Assembly: GCA_900299145.1 (NCBI GenBank)
Contig: OMIN01000149.1
Coordinates: 59,679-123,678 of the forward strand
Reading direction: 5' to 3'
DNA: 64,000 bases
Source: Betaproteobacteria bacterium
GTDB lineage: Bacteria; Pseudomonadota; Gammaproteobacteria; Burkholderiales; SG8-41
Under the pieces are notes generated by a model. It was not told the DNA's origin. It ran no database searches and worked only from the letters and a program-made list of their open reading frames with translations. The position numbers and the translations under genes were made by a program. Of the stretch, positions 10,010 through 19,284 are shown in pieces. Numbering within the stretch: the stretch's first letter is position 1; each line of letters begins with the position of its first letter.

Positions 10010-10432
10010 TTACTTCGCGACTTGTCTTTCCCGTAATTCGTCCAGCGTTTTGCAGTCGATGCATAGCGTGGCAGTGGGCCGCGCTTCGAGACGCTTCAAG
10101 CCAATTTCTACGCCACACTTATCGCAATAACCGTAATCGCCACTGTCAATCAGCGCAATGGTGTCGTCGATTTTCTTGATCAGCTTGCGCTCGCGGTCGC
10201 GATTGCGCAACTCCAGTGACATGTCAGATTCCTGCGTTGCGCGATCATTGGGATCGGCGAAAATGGTCGCCTCGTCCTGCATGGTATGCACCGTGCGGTC
10301 AATGTCCTGACTCAAGCCGCGCTTTTGATCTTCCAGAATGGCGCGAAAATGCTCAAGCTGCCGGGGGTTCATGTATTCCTCTTTCCCCTTGGGCTTGTAG
10401 GCTGGAATCGCTTTGCTTTGTTCAGTCGCCAT
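10010..10432 (-). CDS. dksA: RNA polymerase-binding transcription factor DksA
   Basis: 140 residues. It acts with ppGpp at the RNA polymerase secondary channel. The coiled-coil tip carries Asp60, Asp63 and Ala65 (ADPNDRA), the classic DxxDxA arrangement. A four-cysteine zinc site follows at C103, C106, C124 and C127. The ATG at 10432 (MATEQSKAIP) is chosen; an in-frame TTG ten codons upstream is not supported. It is convergent with pnp. Confidence 0.96.
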   Translation of the reverse strand: MATEQSKAIPAYKPKGKEEYMNPRQLEHFRAILEDQKRGLSQDIDRTVHTMQDEATIFADPNDRATQESDMSLELRNRDRERKLIKKIDDTIALIDSGDYGYCDKCGVEIGLKRLEARPTATLCIDCKTLDELRERQVAK

Positions 10433-10549
10433 GGCAGCTTTATACACCTCATTCACTCTCAAAAAAACAACATTCCAACCACGTCAGTATATGGGGCGCG
10501 GGGGTTGAGTTTCAAGAACTTCCCGCCCAGCGCCGGTCAGCATTCTACA

Positions 10550-10578
10550 TTGACCAGAGGGGGCGCGGCGGGTATATT
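10550..10578 (+). promoter_or_regulatory. Promoter of tRNA-Arg
   Basis: TTGACC (10550-10555), 17-base spacer, TATATT (10573-10578), a near-consensus sigma70 promoter. It is followed by a GC-rich discriminator-like stretch and the tRNA 48 bases further on. Confidence 0.75.
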
Positions 10579-10626
10579 ACGCCCCTTTTCGCCATTCGCA
10601 GTCCGCCGTGCCCGGCAAAAATTCGT

Positions 10627-10703
10627 GTGCCCGTAGCTCAACCGGATAGAGCACCGGCCTTCTAAGCCGGGGGTTGTGGGTTCGAGTCCCGCCGGGCGCG
10701 CCA
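10627..10703 (+). tRNA. tRNA-Arg (anticodon UCU)
   Basis: Full cloverleaf of 77 bases. The acceptor stem GTGCCCG pairs with CGGGCGC (one G-U), the anticodon stem is CCGGC/GCCGG around loop CTTCTAA with TCT at 10661-10663, and the T-loop is TTCGAGTC. The 3' CCA is encoded. It decodes AGA/AGG, rare codons in a GC-rich genome. Confidence 0.97.
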
Positions 10704-10836
10704 CCGGGTTTATTGTGTACTTTAGGTAATTGGCTGATTGGGGTTGGGTGTTTTGGTAGACGGTAGATGGTATTTTGGTTTTTAGTAGTGGAGAAGTTTT
10801 TCCCAGTTTTCTTTTGTGGTTCTTGGTAGTTCTGCG

Positions 10837-10912
10837 GTGGCTGTAGCTCAGCTGGTAGAGTCCCGGATTGTGATTCCGGTTGTCGTGGGTTCGAGTCCCA
10901 TCAGCCACCCCA
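10837..10912 (+). tRNA. tRNA-His (anticodon GUG)
   Basis: Acceptor stem GTGGCTG pairs with CAGCCAC, anticodon stem CCGGA/TCCGG around GTG (10870-10872), T-arm GGGTTCGAGTCCC, encoded CCA. A G at 10836 opposite the discriminator C is the extra G-1 typical of tRNA-His. It lies 133 bases after tRNA-Arg, in an AT-rich spacer without an obvious promoter of its own, so co-transcription is possible. Confidence 0.97.
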
Positions 10913-11190
10913 TAAACCCCAGTTTTAATCGACATTTTTCCAGCAAGTTCGTACGCGCTGCTTAATGCAGCTCGCTTGCTTGCGCGATGCGTCGCGGTGC
11001 TTTGCCCCATGGTCTTTGTACCTGCCGCGAACTGACTTTGTGTCGCCTTTGTGTCTTCTTGACGTTTCCTTCTTTTCGGCCTCGTGCCGACTTTGTGCTC
11101 TCGTCAAGCCTCCTTCCCATCTTTAAACCGAAAATTTGGTGTCGGCGGTATCATTGGGCGTTTGTTTATTGCCTAGGTTGGGAATAACCC

Positions 11191-12132
11191 GTGACCACGC
11201 TTTTTGTATCGCATCCTGACTGTCAGCTGCACGACATGGGCGACCATCATCCCGAGTGTCCGGCGCGCGTGGTTGCCTTGGAGCGACAGTTGGCGGCCAG
11301 CGGGATGATGGGCAGTCTCAAATGCCGAGAGGCTCCCAAGGCGACACGCGAACAACTAGAGCGCGTGCATGACGTCGGCTATCTCGATGCCATCGAAGAT
11401 GCTTCCCCGGCACAGGGCTGGGTGCAACTGGATCCAGACACCGCAATGAATCCGCATTCGCTCAATGCCGCGTTGCGTGGTGCGGGCGCGGCCGTACTGG
11501 CTACAGATGAAGTCATTGCGGGCCGTGCGATGAATGCATTCTGCAACGTGCGTCCGCCCGGACACCATGCGCTGCGTGAACGTGCCATGGGTTTTTGTAT
11601 TCTCAACAACGTCGCGGTGGCTGCGGCGCACGCACTGGAGCATCACGGGCTGGAACGTGTCGCGATTATCGATTTTGACGTGCATCATGGCAACGGCACC
11701 GAGGAAATTTTCGCCGACGCGCGCTATGACGGCCGCGTGTTGATGGTATCGACGTTTCAGCATCCGTTTTATCCGTACAGCGGCACTGAGGGACGCTCGG
11801 AGCGCATGGTGAACATTCCGCTTGCCGCGCGCAGCGGTGGCGCGGCGTTTCGTTCCGCGGTCGACTCCTATTGGCTACCCGCACTTAACAATTTCAAACC
11901 GCAGATGCTGTTTATTTCGGCAGGTTTCGACGCGCATCGCGAAGATCAACTGGCGATGTTGGAATTCACCGAGGCGGATTACGCGTGGGTGACGGAAAAA
12001 CTGATGGTCGTTGCCGCGACGCATGCCGAAGGACGCATCGTGTCAATGTTAGAGGGCGGTTATGCATTGGGTGCGCTCGCGCGCAGCGCCGAAGCACATG
12101 TGCGCGCGTTGATGAACTCAGCACCTGCGTAG
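11191..12132 (+). CDS. Histone deacetylase family protein (acetylpolyamine/acetoin-type amidohydrolase)
   Basis: 313 residues with a GTG start at 11191. Zinc-dependent deacetylase fold: HPECPARV near residue 20, the catalytic histidine pair H125-H126 in RPPGHHAL, zinc ligands D163 and H165 in DFDVHHGNGT, and a third Asp in AGFDAH near 250. The likely substrate is an N-acetylated small molecule or protein lysine, but specificity cannot be read from sequence. No signal peptide. Motif copy 5 lies 13 bases after the stop. Confidence 0.9.
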   Translation: MTTLFVSHPDCQLHDMGDHHPECPARVVALERQLAASGMMGSLKCREAPKATREQLERVHDVGYLDAIEDASPAQGWVQLDPDTAMNPHSLNAALRGAGAAVLATDEVIAGRAMNAFCNVRPPGHHALRERAMGFCILNNVAVAAAHALEHHGLERVAIIDFDVHHGNGTEEIFADARYDGRVLMVSTFQHPFYPYSGTEGRSERMVNIPLAARSGGAAFRSAVDSYWLPALNNFKPQMLFISAGFDAHREDQLAMLEFTEADYAWVTEKLMVVAATHAEGRIVSMLEGGYALGALARSAEAHVRALMNSAPA

Positions 12133-12144
12133 GTGGGTAATTTT

Positions 12145-12160
12145 AACTATCTGTTTTTAA
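12145..12160 (+). repeat. Dispersed AT-rich motif, copy 5
   Basis: AACTATCTGTTTTTAA, preceded by T, followed by an A-rich stretch up to the kinase ATG at 12178. It fills most of the 45-base gap between the deacetylase-like gene and the histidine kinase. Confidence 0.85.
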
Positions 12161-12177
12161 AGAGAAAAAATTAACCC

Positions 12178-14955
12178 ATGTCCACGGTGCTCGAAGTGGC
12201 AATCACCCAGCCGAGGCCACTTGCTTTCCGCTTGCCGGCGGTTGCGATATTTGCCCTGGGCTATGTCGGGCTGGTGCTGTTTGGGCAGTGGCTGTCGCTG
12301 AATCCGGGGCACTCATCGACTGTCGTGCTAACCAGCGGCCTGTATATGGCCGTACTGTTGAGCAGCGAAAGCAAGACTTGGCTTAAGTGGGCGGCCACAG
12401 TGTTCGTGACGGAATGCCTGATCGTGACGGGGCTGTTTAACGAAAGTGCGGTCGAAGCACTGTCCGATGCTGCCAGCCACACTGCCGGCGCCTACGCTGG
12501 GGCACATCTGATACGTTTATGGCACGGGTTGCCTTTTCAAATCAATACCTTGCGCGATGTCGTCGTTTTCTCAGTGGGTACAGCACTACTGGGGCCGGCG
12601 GTCAGCATGGGCGTACATTTTTTGCTGGCGTCCGCGACGGGACATCATTTCTCGGGACTGGATTGGTTGTCTTATTGGACAGGTGACGCAGCTGGCGCCG
12701 TGGTGCTGGCTCCGTTGCTGCTGGCACTCCGCCAGCATGCCAGTGCGTGGCGCAACGTGACCCTCCTGAAGTGGATGGAAGCAGCGACTCTTTATTCCGC
12801 GCTGGCAATGGTGCTGCATATCCTGTTCACGCTGAAACTACCAACCATGTATCTGGCGCTGCCCCTGGTGCTTTGGGCTGCGGTGCGCTTGGGCATGCTG
12901 GGCACCACGCTGTTCATGTTCTTGCTGATGCTCTTCATGGTGCGTTACAACGCGCTGGGCTTGGGGCCTTATGGTGTGTTGACGATGGGCCGCTTGCTGA
13001 TGGTGCAATCCTTTCTGGTCGTGACGGGCGTATCGGCACTGTGTCTGAGTGCAATCATTGTCCAACCTCAGCAAGCGCAGCTGGCATTACGCCGCGCTCT
13101 CGACGAGCTCGAACACCGGGTTGCCCAGCGCACCGCGTCACTAGCCGAAAGTGAAAGGCGGCTGCGTGAAAGCAACGCACAATTCGCGGTGGCGCGCACG
13201 GCGGCGCGCATGATTATTATCGAATGGCACATTCCCACCGACACGGTAAAGTTTAGTGACGATCCTTCGTGGTTGCGTGGCCCGCCGCCGCCGGGCGGGA
13301 AATACCCGCTGTTTAAGTATCAGGTGCATCCCGAGGATCGTGCGAGGTTTCTGGAAACCCGCCAACTGGCGATCGATACTCTACAGGGACGTACGTTGGA
13401 CTACCGCGTGGTGCGAACCGACGGCATTGTGTTGTGGGTGCAATCCCACCAAACTCTGTTTGCCGGACCGGACGGCAAAGCCGAGCGGCTGGTGTCTTCC
13501 ACGCAGGACATCAGCGCGCGCAAGCAGATCGAAGCGTCGATGCGTGAATCGGAGCAACGGCTTCGGGCGTTGCTCGACGGCATTCCCGACCGAGCATGGC
13601 TGAAAGATGCGGACGGTCATTTTATTGCGGTCAATCGGGCGCAGGAACAAGGCTATGATCTACCGGCGGCCAAACTCATCGGCAAGACTATTTTCGATCT
13701 TCGCTCGCTCGAAGACGCCAAACGTGTCACCGCAGAAGACCGCATGGTCATGGGTAACGGCACGGCAATGACGTTTGAGCGTCGTCAGGTCGACGGTGAT
13801 ACCTGGGCGGAGATCACCAAGGTTCCCATTTTTGGTGCGGACGGCAAGCCGGTTGGGATTGCGGGCACCTGGCGCGATATCACGGTGCGGAAGGCGGCGG
13901 AGCAGCGCGCGTTGCTGGAAAGTGAACAGCGCTACCGTACTCTGGTGAATGCAACATCTCAGGCGATCTGGGTGCTGGATGCGGGTGGGCGGTTAAGCGC
14001 CATCATCAAATCGATTTCCGGAGATAATCTGGACTACCTTAAGGCGCGCAATTGGCTGGATCTTGTGCACACAGACGATCGTGAAGGTGCGGCAGCAGCG
14101 ATGCAGACTGCCATAAGAACCAAATCAGCCTACGAACATGAACACCGCATTCTTGATCGGGAAGGCCGCACCTGAGACGTACTGGCGCGCGCAGTGCCGG
14201 TGTTCAACGCGGATGGGTCGGTGCGCGAATGGATAGGGACGTCGATGGATGTGTCGCGGCGCAAGGCGGCGGAGCGGGCTCTGCAGCAGGCCAATCAGAC
14301 ATTAAGGCGTCTTGCAGCCAGACGGGAGGCCGTGCGTGAAGAGGAGCGCGCGCGCATTGCACAGAATCTGCATGATGGAGCGGGCCAGTCCATCAATCTG
14401 CTACGTCTGAAACTTGCGGCAATAGCGCGCCGCCCGGGCGACGAGGCACGCGCCGCACAGCTAGCCGAAGCCCAGGGCATAATCGACCAGATTAATCAGG
14501 AAATACGGTCTCTGGAGTTCGAGTTAAGCCCTCCTGTTCTGCGCCAACTGGGCTTGGTGCCTGCCATTGGTTGGTTGGCCGAGGATATGCAAAGATCCTA
14601 CGGTCTAGGGGTGGTGGTCAATGACGACGAGGAAGAAAAGCCGCTGGATCAGACCCTGCTTGCGTCAATGTTCCGCGCTGTACGGGAACTGTTGATTAAT
14701 GTGGCAAAACATGCCAATGTAAATACCGCGCACGTGGATATTCAGCGCGCGGAGGGGAATATCCTGATCACGGTCAGCGATATGGGAAGCGGATTTGACC
14801 TTGCCAAGCTGGACCGGCTTGAAACCACTGGTCTTGGTCTGGCGGGAGTTCGGGAGCGCACGGAATTTGCTGGCGGCAGCTTGCACGTCAGCAGCGTACC
14901 GGGCGCAGGCACAACAGTTACCATTACCATGCCATTGAGCGAGAAGACATTATGA
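12178..14955 (+). pseudogene. MASE1-PAS-PAS-PAS sensor histidine kinase with an in-frame TGA
   Basis: Read through one stop, this is a 925-residue NarX/UhpB-class kinase: MASE1-type membrane region (about 1-300, eight hydrophobic segments), coiled coil, three PAS domains (about 335-440, 455-575, 580-700), a HisKA_3 dimerisation domain with the phospho-His in RIAQNLHDGAGQS, and a HATPase domain with GLGLAGVRER. An in-frame TGA at 14173-14175 falls inside PAS3, where Trp is expected (EGRT-stop-DVLARAVPV); TGG to TGA would explain it. The frame continues cleanly to 14955, where ATGA overlaps the regulator gene. Either recent inactivation or a base-call error. Confidence 0.85.
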
Positions 14956-15596
14956 CGATACGAGTAGCCCTGGCCGATGACCACCGGATGTTGCTGGATG
15001 CGCTGATTGCCGTTTTGGCGCATGAACCGGATTTGCAGGTGGCAGGGGTGGCGGCTGATGGGCCCGCCACCCTGAAACTGGTCCAGGAGATCGAACCGGA
15101 TGTGCTGGTGCTGGACATATCAATGCCCGGCATGAATGGTGTGGACGTGGCGCGGCAACTTCACAAGGAACATCCCAAGGTCAAAATCCTGGCGCTCTCG
15201 GCCTACCTCGACAAACGCTTTGTACAGGAAATGCTGAAGGCCGGCGCCATGGGCTACGTCACCAAGACGGCAGCGCTGACGGATTTGCCGCGTGCCATAC
15301 GCGCGGTGGCCGAAGGGCAGAACTTCCTTAGTTCGGAGATTACCGCTGCCGTAGTCAGCGAAATCGCGCCACAGGGAACTTCTGCAACGCCCCCATTGAG
15401 TGCCTTGAGCCCGCGCGAGCGAGAAGTCCTGCGGCTGGTTGCCGATGGCGTTCGCACAGCGGAAATTGCCCGCCGCCTGGGGATAACCGAGGCAACCATT
15501 GAAGTGCACCGCCGCAATGTCATGCATAAACTGGAGCTGCGCACCGTGGCGCAGTTGACCAAGTACGCGGTACGCGAGGGGTTGACCACGTTATAG
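14952..15596 (+). CDS. LuxR/NarL-family response regulator
   Basis: 214 residues. Receiver domain 1-120 with acidic pair D9-D10 and phospho-acceptor D55 (VLVLDISMPG). C-terminal LuxR helix-turn-helix (about 148-210; LSPREREVLRLVADGVRTAEIARRL). The start overlaps the kinase stop by 4 bases (ATGA), so the two were translationally coupled and form a two-component pair. This gene is intact although its kinase carries a stop, leaving it without a full-length cognate kinase unless the TGA is an error or is read through. Confidence 0.93.
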   Translation: MTIRVALADDHRMLLDALIAVLAHEPDLQVAGVAADGPATLKLVQEIEPDVLVLDISMPGMNGVDVARQLHKEHPKVKILALSAYLDKRFVQEMLKAGAMGYVTKTAALTDLPRAIRAVAEGQNFLSSEITAAVVSEIAPQGTSATPPLSALSPREREVLRLVADGVRTAEIARRLGITEATIEVHRRNVMHKLELRTVAQLTKYAVREGLTTL

Positions 15597-15726
15597 CGCT
15601 GTACCGCATATTTTGGGAACCGTCACACCGCGCGCCCGGCGTGACACGACCCTAGATGTACCGAAAAGTGAATAAATTTAAATACTTGGAAATTAGTGTG
15701 GCGTCGGCGAAAGCGGTCGTTGGACT

Positions 15727-17424
15727 ATGAGTACTTCTGTGCCAGCGATCTCAGATACGCGTGTCGGGCGTGAGCAACGGCGCCTTGCCGTGCAATATGA
15801 GGTTGCGCAAATTCTTGCGCAAAGCCAGGGCTTGCGCCAGGCGACGCAGGCGGTATTCAAAACCATATGCAGCCAAGAGGGCTTCGTGGCCGCTTCGTTG
15901 TGGAAGGTATCCAAGGACGCAGAGTTTTTGCAATATGTGGATTTTTGGACCGAAGACAATTCTGCTTTGGTTAACTTTGTTGCCGAGTCCTTGACGCTGC
16001 GAATTGCGCCGAACACGGGCTTGGCGGGGCGAGCGTGGGCGACCGGGCGGCCGGTGTGGATACCCGATATCCGTGAGGTGCCCGATCTACCGCCTCCTGC
16101 GGTCAGGGCAGGCTTGCGTTCTGGCATGGCGTTTCCGGTAGCCGTGCAAGGCGAAGTTATGGCCGTCATGGTGTTCTGGAGTTTCAATCCGCGTGAGCAG
16201 GCGCGTGAAACACTTGAAATGTTTCATGCACTCGGCAATCAGCTAGGGCAGTACCTGGAGCGCCAGATTCAGAGTGCCAAGGTATCGCGGCTGACGAGAT
16301 TGCACGCGGCCGTGAGCGCGGCCAATACTGCGATTGCAGGCGCAACCAGCCGCCAGCAGTTTTTTCAGGATATTTGCCGTATCGCGGTAGATGATGGCAA
16401 ATTCGCAATAGCTTGGATCGGCGAGTACGATGCCACCACCCTGGAAGTCAAGCCAGTTGCCTATGCCGGCGAGGAAGCAGAAATGCTGATGGGGGCGGGG
16501 GCGGCGACGGCAGATACGAACTTGCCACGCGGGCATTCGCTTGTAGGACGTGCCATACGTACGGGGCAAGTGGTCTATACGAACGATCTGTCTGCTGAGG
16601 CGAGTACGGGCGGCCCGCGCCCTGTGGAAGCCTTGAGGCGCGGTTACCATTCGCTACTGGTGACACCCTTGTTCGAGGGAGACAAGGTGGCTGGCACCTT
16701 GTCGCTGTTTGCGAAAGAGGCGGATTTTTTTACTGCCGATGAAGTTGGATTGCTGAACGAACTGGCGCGGCATGTGTCAGTGGTTCTGGAACATCTGCCA
16801 CGTGGCGCGGCGCCGGTATCACATGCTCTGCGGGACGCGCTGACCGGCGCCGCCACACGCGAATTGCTGGAGGAATTGCTGCGTCAAGCGGCGGCCCATG
16901 CGAGCCGCGACGAACACACAGTCGCAATTGCGGCAATCAAGCTGGCCAACCTGAACGCGATTTGCGATAGGCTGGGCCGCCGGACGTGCGATGCCTTGCT
17001 GCAAACCGTTGCGATGCGCATTCAGAAGTGCATCCGTAAAACGGACACTCTGGCGCGCGTGTACGATAGTGAATTTGCGTTGCTGTTGCCACTGAAGTCA
17101 GATGCCGCCATGGTTTCCCACGTAATGTCGCGTCTGAGAAGCAACGTTTTCGACCAGGACAGCCTACGAGCATTGTTGTAGGGCGTATTGGACGATTTGC
17201 GTCGCCCATTGGCATTGGAAGGCATGGCGCTGAATATTGAGTTTGGCATGGGAGTCAGCATTTATCCGCGGGACGGCAGCGGGCTGGATCGGTTGTTACA
17301 GGCGGCCGCGCTGGCGGCGGCAGCGGCCTACGAGTCCAGCAGTGGACAATTCCAGTTTTATTCCGCCAAGATGGCCGGAGGTGAAGGCGCTTTGCGCGGG
17401 AGTGATTCGCCGCAGGTGGCTTAA
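15727..17424 (+). pseudogene. Dual-GAF protein with degenerate GGDEF domain, interrupted by TAG
   Basis: Read through one stop, about 565 residues: two GAF domains (about 25-180 and 195-365) and a C-terminal GGDEF-like domain (about 375-545). The signature loop reads YDSEF in place of GGDEF (LARVYDSEFALLLPL), so diguanylate cyclase activity is unlikely. A TAG at 17179-17181 interrupts the domain (SLRALL-stop-GVLDDLRRPL), and the same frame continues with FGMGVSIYPRDG, the usual GGDEF ending, to 17424. Glutamine (CAG) to TAG is the simplest explanation. The intact ancestor was probably a receptor-type signalling protein. Confidence 0.8.
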
Positions 17425-17452
17425 GCACGTGGTACAGGCGACGTCTGCGGCT

Positions 17453-17824
17453 TCAGACTATCAGCACCGCTGCCAACACCGCGCGGCCTTCGGCAAGCAA
17501 GATATTGTAGGTGCGGCAGGCGGCGGGGGTGGCCATCACTTCAATGCCAATTTGCGCTGCGGCAAAGTCGCGTAACAGCAAAGGTGGCGGAAATCGTTGC
17601 GATGCTCCCGTGCCTAGTATGACGATCTCCGGCTTAAGCTCCAGCAGATAGGCCAGGTGTGCTTCGCCCAATTCCGCGAAACCGTTGACGCGCCACGTGT
17701 CGTATACGGCGTTTGCCGTGATGGCCAGCGACTGTTCATAGCGCTGGCCATTCACCGCGACATAGCCTTCGCCGTGCCCGGTAAAGCGATTTTTGCCGTC
17801 CTCCGCCGCCAAATGCAATTTCAT
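17453..17824 (-). CDS. Mth938-like domain (DUF498/COG3737) protein
   Basis: 123 residues, the family's usual size. The block ELKPEIVILGTGASQRFPPP followed by GIEVMATPAACRTYNILLAEGRAVLAAVL is diagnostic of the Mth938-like fold. Its molecular role is not established; relatives include NDUFAF3-type assembly factors. Encoded opposite to its neighbours, its 3' end 28 bases from the preceding broken GAF gene. Confidence 0.85.
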   Translation of the reverse strand: MKLHLAAEDGKNRFTGHGEGYVAVNGQRYEQSLAITANAVYDTWRVNGFAELGEAHLAYLLELKPEIVILGTGASQRFPPPLLLRDFAAAQIGIEVMATPAACRTYNILLAEGRAVLAAVLIV

Positions 17825-17862
17825 GAATATTCCAAAGCGTGTTACATAAGTTTTTGATTTGC

Positions 17863-17892
17863 TTGAACTTCCTTGCTCGGCTAAAATTATAC
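17863..17892 (+). promoter_or_regulatory. Candidate promoter for alaC-hom-thrC
   Basis: TTGAAC (17863-17868) and TTATAC (17887-17892) with an 18-base spacer, about 50 bases before the alaC ATG. Sequence match only. Confidence 0.4.
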
Positions 17893-17941
17893 GCTGACAT
17901 ATCCCGTTAACTTATTGCTCACCGAATATCGAAGTCCGCGC

Positions 17942-19126
17942 ATGGAAGAGTTTCCCCGAATCAAACGGCTGCCGCCTTATGTGTTTAACGTCACCGCCGA
18001 ACTGAAGCAGGCGGCACGCCGGCGTGGCGAAGATGTTATCGACTTCAGCATGGGCAACCCCGACGGCCCCACGCCGCAGCACATCGTCGATAAACTGGTG
18101 GAAACCATCGCGCGCCCGGATACGCATGGATATTCGGTGTCGAAGGGGATTTTCCGCTTGCGCAAGGCCATCTGCAACTGGTACCAAACGCGCTACAACG
18201 TTGAGCTGGACCCCGATTACGAAGCCATTGTCACCATCGGCTCCAAGGAAGGCATCGCGCATCTTGCGCTCGCCACGCTGGAGCGTGGTGATGTGGTACT
18301 CACGCCCAACCCCAGCTATCCGATCCACATTTATGGCCCGGTGATTGCCGGCGCGGAAATCCGCCACGTGCCCATGCATGCGGACGTGGATTTTTTCGAT
18401 GAACTCGAAAAAGCCATCCGCAACGGTTATCCCAAGCCGAAAATGCTCATCGTCAATTTTCCCAGCAATCCAACTTCACAGTGCGTCGACTTGGCGTTCT
18501 TTGAGCGGCTGGTGGCGATTGCGCGCGAGCACAATATTTACGTCGTGCACGATCTGGCGTACGCCGACATTGTGTTCGACGGCTATCGAGCGCCATCGAT
18601 CCTCGAAGTGCCCGGCGCCAAGGAAATCGCTGTCGAGTTCTTCACCATGTCGAAGAGCTATAACATGGCCGGCTGGCGCGTGGGTTACATGGTCGGCAAC
18701 CGCGACCTCGTTTCCGCACTCGCGCGCATGAAGAGCTATCACGATTACGGCACGTTCACACCGATACAAGTGGCGTCGATCATCGCGCTCGAAGGCCCGC
18801 AGGATTGCGTCGAAGAGGTGCGCCAAACCTACCAAAGCCGCCGCGACGTGTTATGCGCTGGCCTGCATGCGGTAGGATGGAACGTGGAAATTCCCAAGGC
18901 GGCCATGTATGTGTGGGCACCAATCCCGGAGAAATACAAGAAAATGGGATCGCTTGAGTTTTCCAAGAAATTACTCGCCGATGCCAAGATCGCTGTCGCA
19001 CCGGGCATCGGTTTCGGCCACTATGGCGATGGACACGTGCGTTTTGCAATGATTGAAAATGAAGCACGGACAAGGCAAGCGTTACGTGGCATTAAAGAGA
19101 TGTTCAGGAAGGATGGACTGCTATGA
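17942..19126 (+). CDS. alaC: Alanine transaminase AlaC-type (glutamate-pyruvate aminotransferase)
   Basis: 394 residues from the ATG at 17942 ([16 protein letters not shown]); an in-frame TTG at 17915 would add nine residues but lacks support. Class I PLP aminotransferase with PLP lysine about K238 in [13 protein letters not shown], and [12 protein letters not shown] and [11 protein letters not shown] blocks very close to E. coli AlaC. It makes alanine from pyruvate and glutamate; in many genomes the gene precedes hom-thrC, as here. Its last 71 bases are duplicated downstream (19214-19284). Confidence 0.9.
   Translation: MEEFPRIKRLPPYVFNVTAELKQAARRRGEDVIDFSMGNPDGPTPQHIVDKLVETIARPDTHGYSVSKGIFRLRKAICNWYQTRYNVELDPDYEAIVTIGSKEGIAHLALATLERGDVVLTPNPSYPIHIYGPVIAGAEIRHVPMHADVDFFDELEKAIRNGYPKPKMLIVNFPSNPTSQCVDLAFFERLVAIAREHNIYVVHDLAYADIVFDGYRAPSILEVPGAKEIAVEFFTMSKSYNMAGWRVGYMVGNRDLVSALARMKSYHDYGTFTPIQVASIIALEGPQDCVEEVRQTYQSRRDVLCAGLHAVGWNVEIPKAAMYVWAPIPEKYKKMGSLEFSKKLLADAKIAVAPGIGFGHYGDGHVRFAMIENEARTRQALRGIKEMFRKDGLL
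19056..19126 (+). repeat. Direct repeat, left copy (alaC 3' end)
   Basis: 71 bases, the true end of alaC up to its TGA. Matches 19214-19284 at 66 of 71 positions. Confidence 0.95.
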
Positions 19127-19213
19127 GTCCAGCGATACAGGGCTTCATTCCGGCGCAGGCTAACTTTTGCTTAGCAAAAGTTAAGTTCGACGGTACGTCG
19201 AACGACCGTAGCC
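19127..19213. mobile_element. 87-bp hairpin insert between the alaC 3'-end copies
   Basis: Contains two adjacent perfect hairpins: AACTTTTGC/GCAAAAGTT (loop TTA) and GTTCGACG/CGTCGAAC (loop GTA). It separates two copies of the alaC 3' end, as expected when a small non-autonomous element enters at a gene end and brings a replacement end. No transposase. The mechanism is inferred; the hairpins and duplication are seen directly. Confidence 0.6.
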
Positions 19214-19284
19214 AAAATGAAGCACGGACAAGACAGGCGTTACGTGGCATTAAAGAGATGTTCAGGAAAGACGGCCTGCTATGA
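19214..19284 (+). repeat. Direct repeat, right copy (relic of alaC 3' end)
   Basis: 71 bases, five differences from the left copy, all synonymous in the alaC frame (for example AGGCAAGCG versus AGACAGGCG, both RQA). It ends with TGA overlapping the hom ATG (ATGA), the likely ancestral alaC-hom junction. Confidence 0.95.

Noticed and set aside
14173..14175. TGA in the kinase as a selenocysteine codon
   Set aside because: The position is not a redox site, Trp fits the PAS context, and no SECIS-like hairpin is evident directly downstream.
15671..15687. Possible extra motif copy (AATAAATTTAAATACTT)
   Set aside because: Three mismatches in the central part; kept out of the 14-copy count, as were 9905 and 22160.
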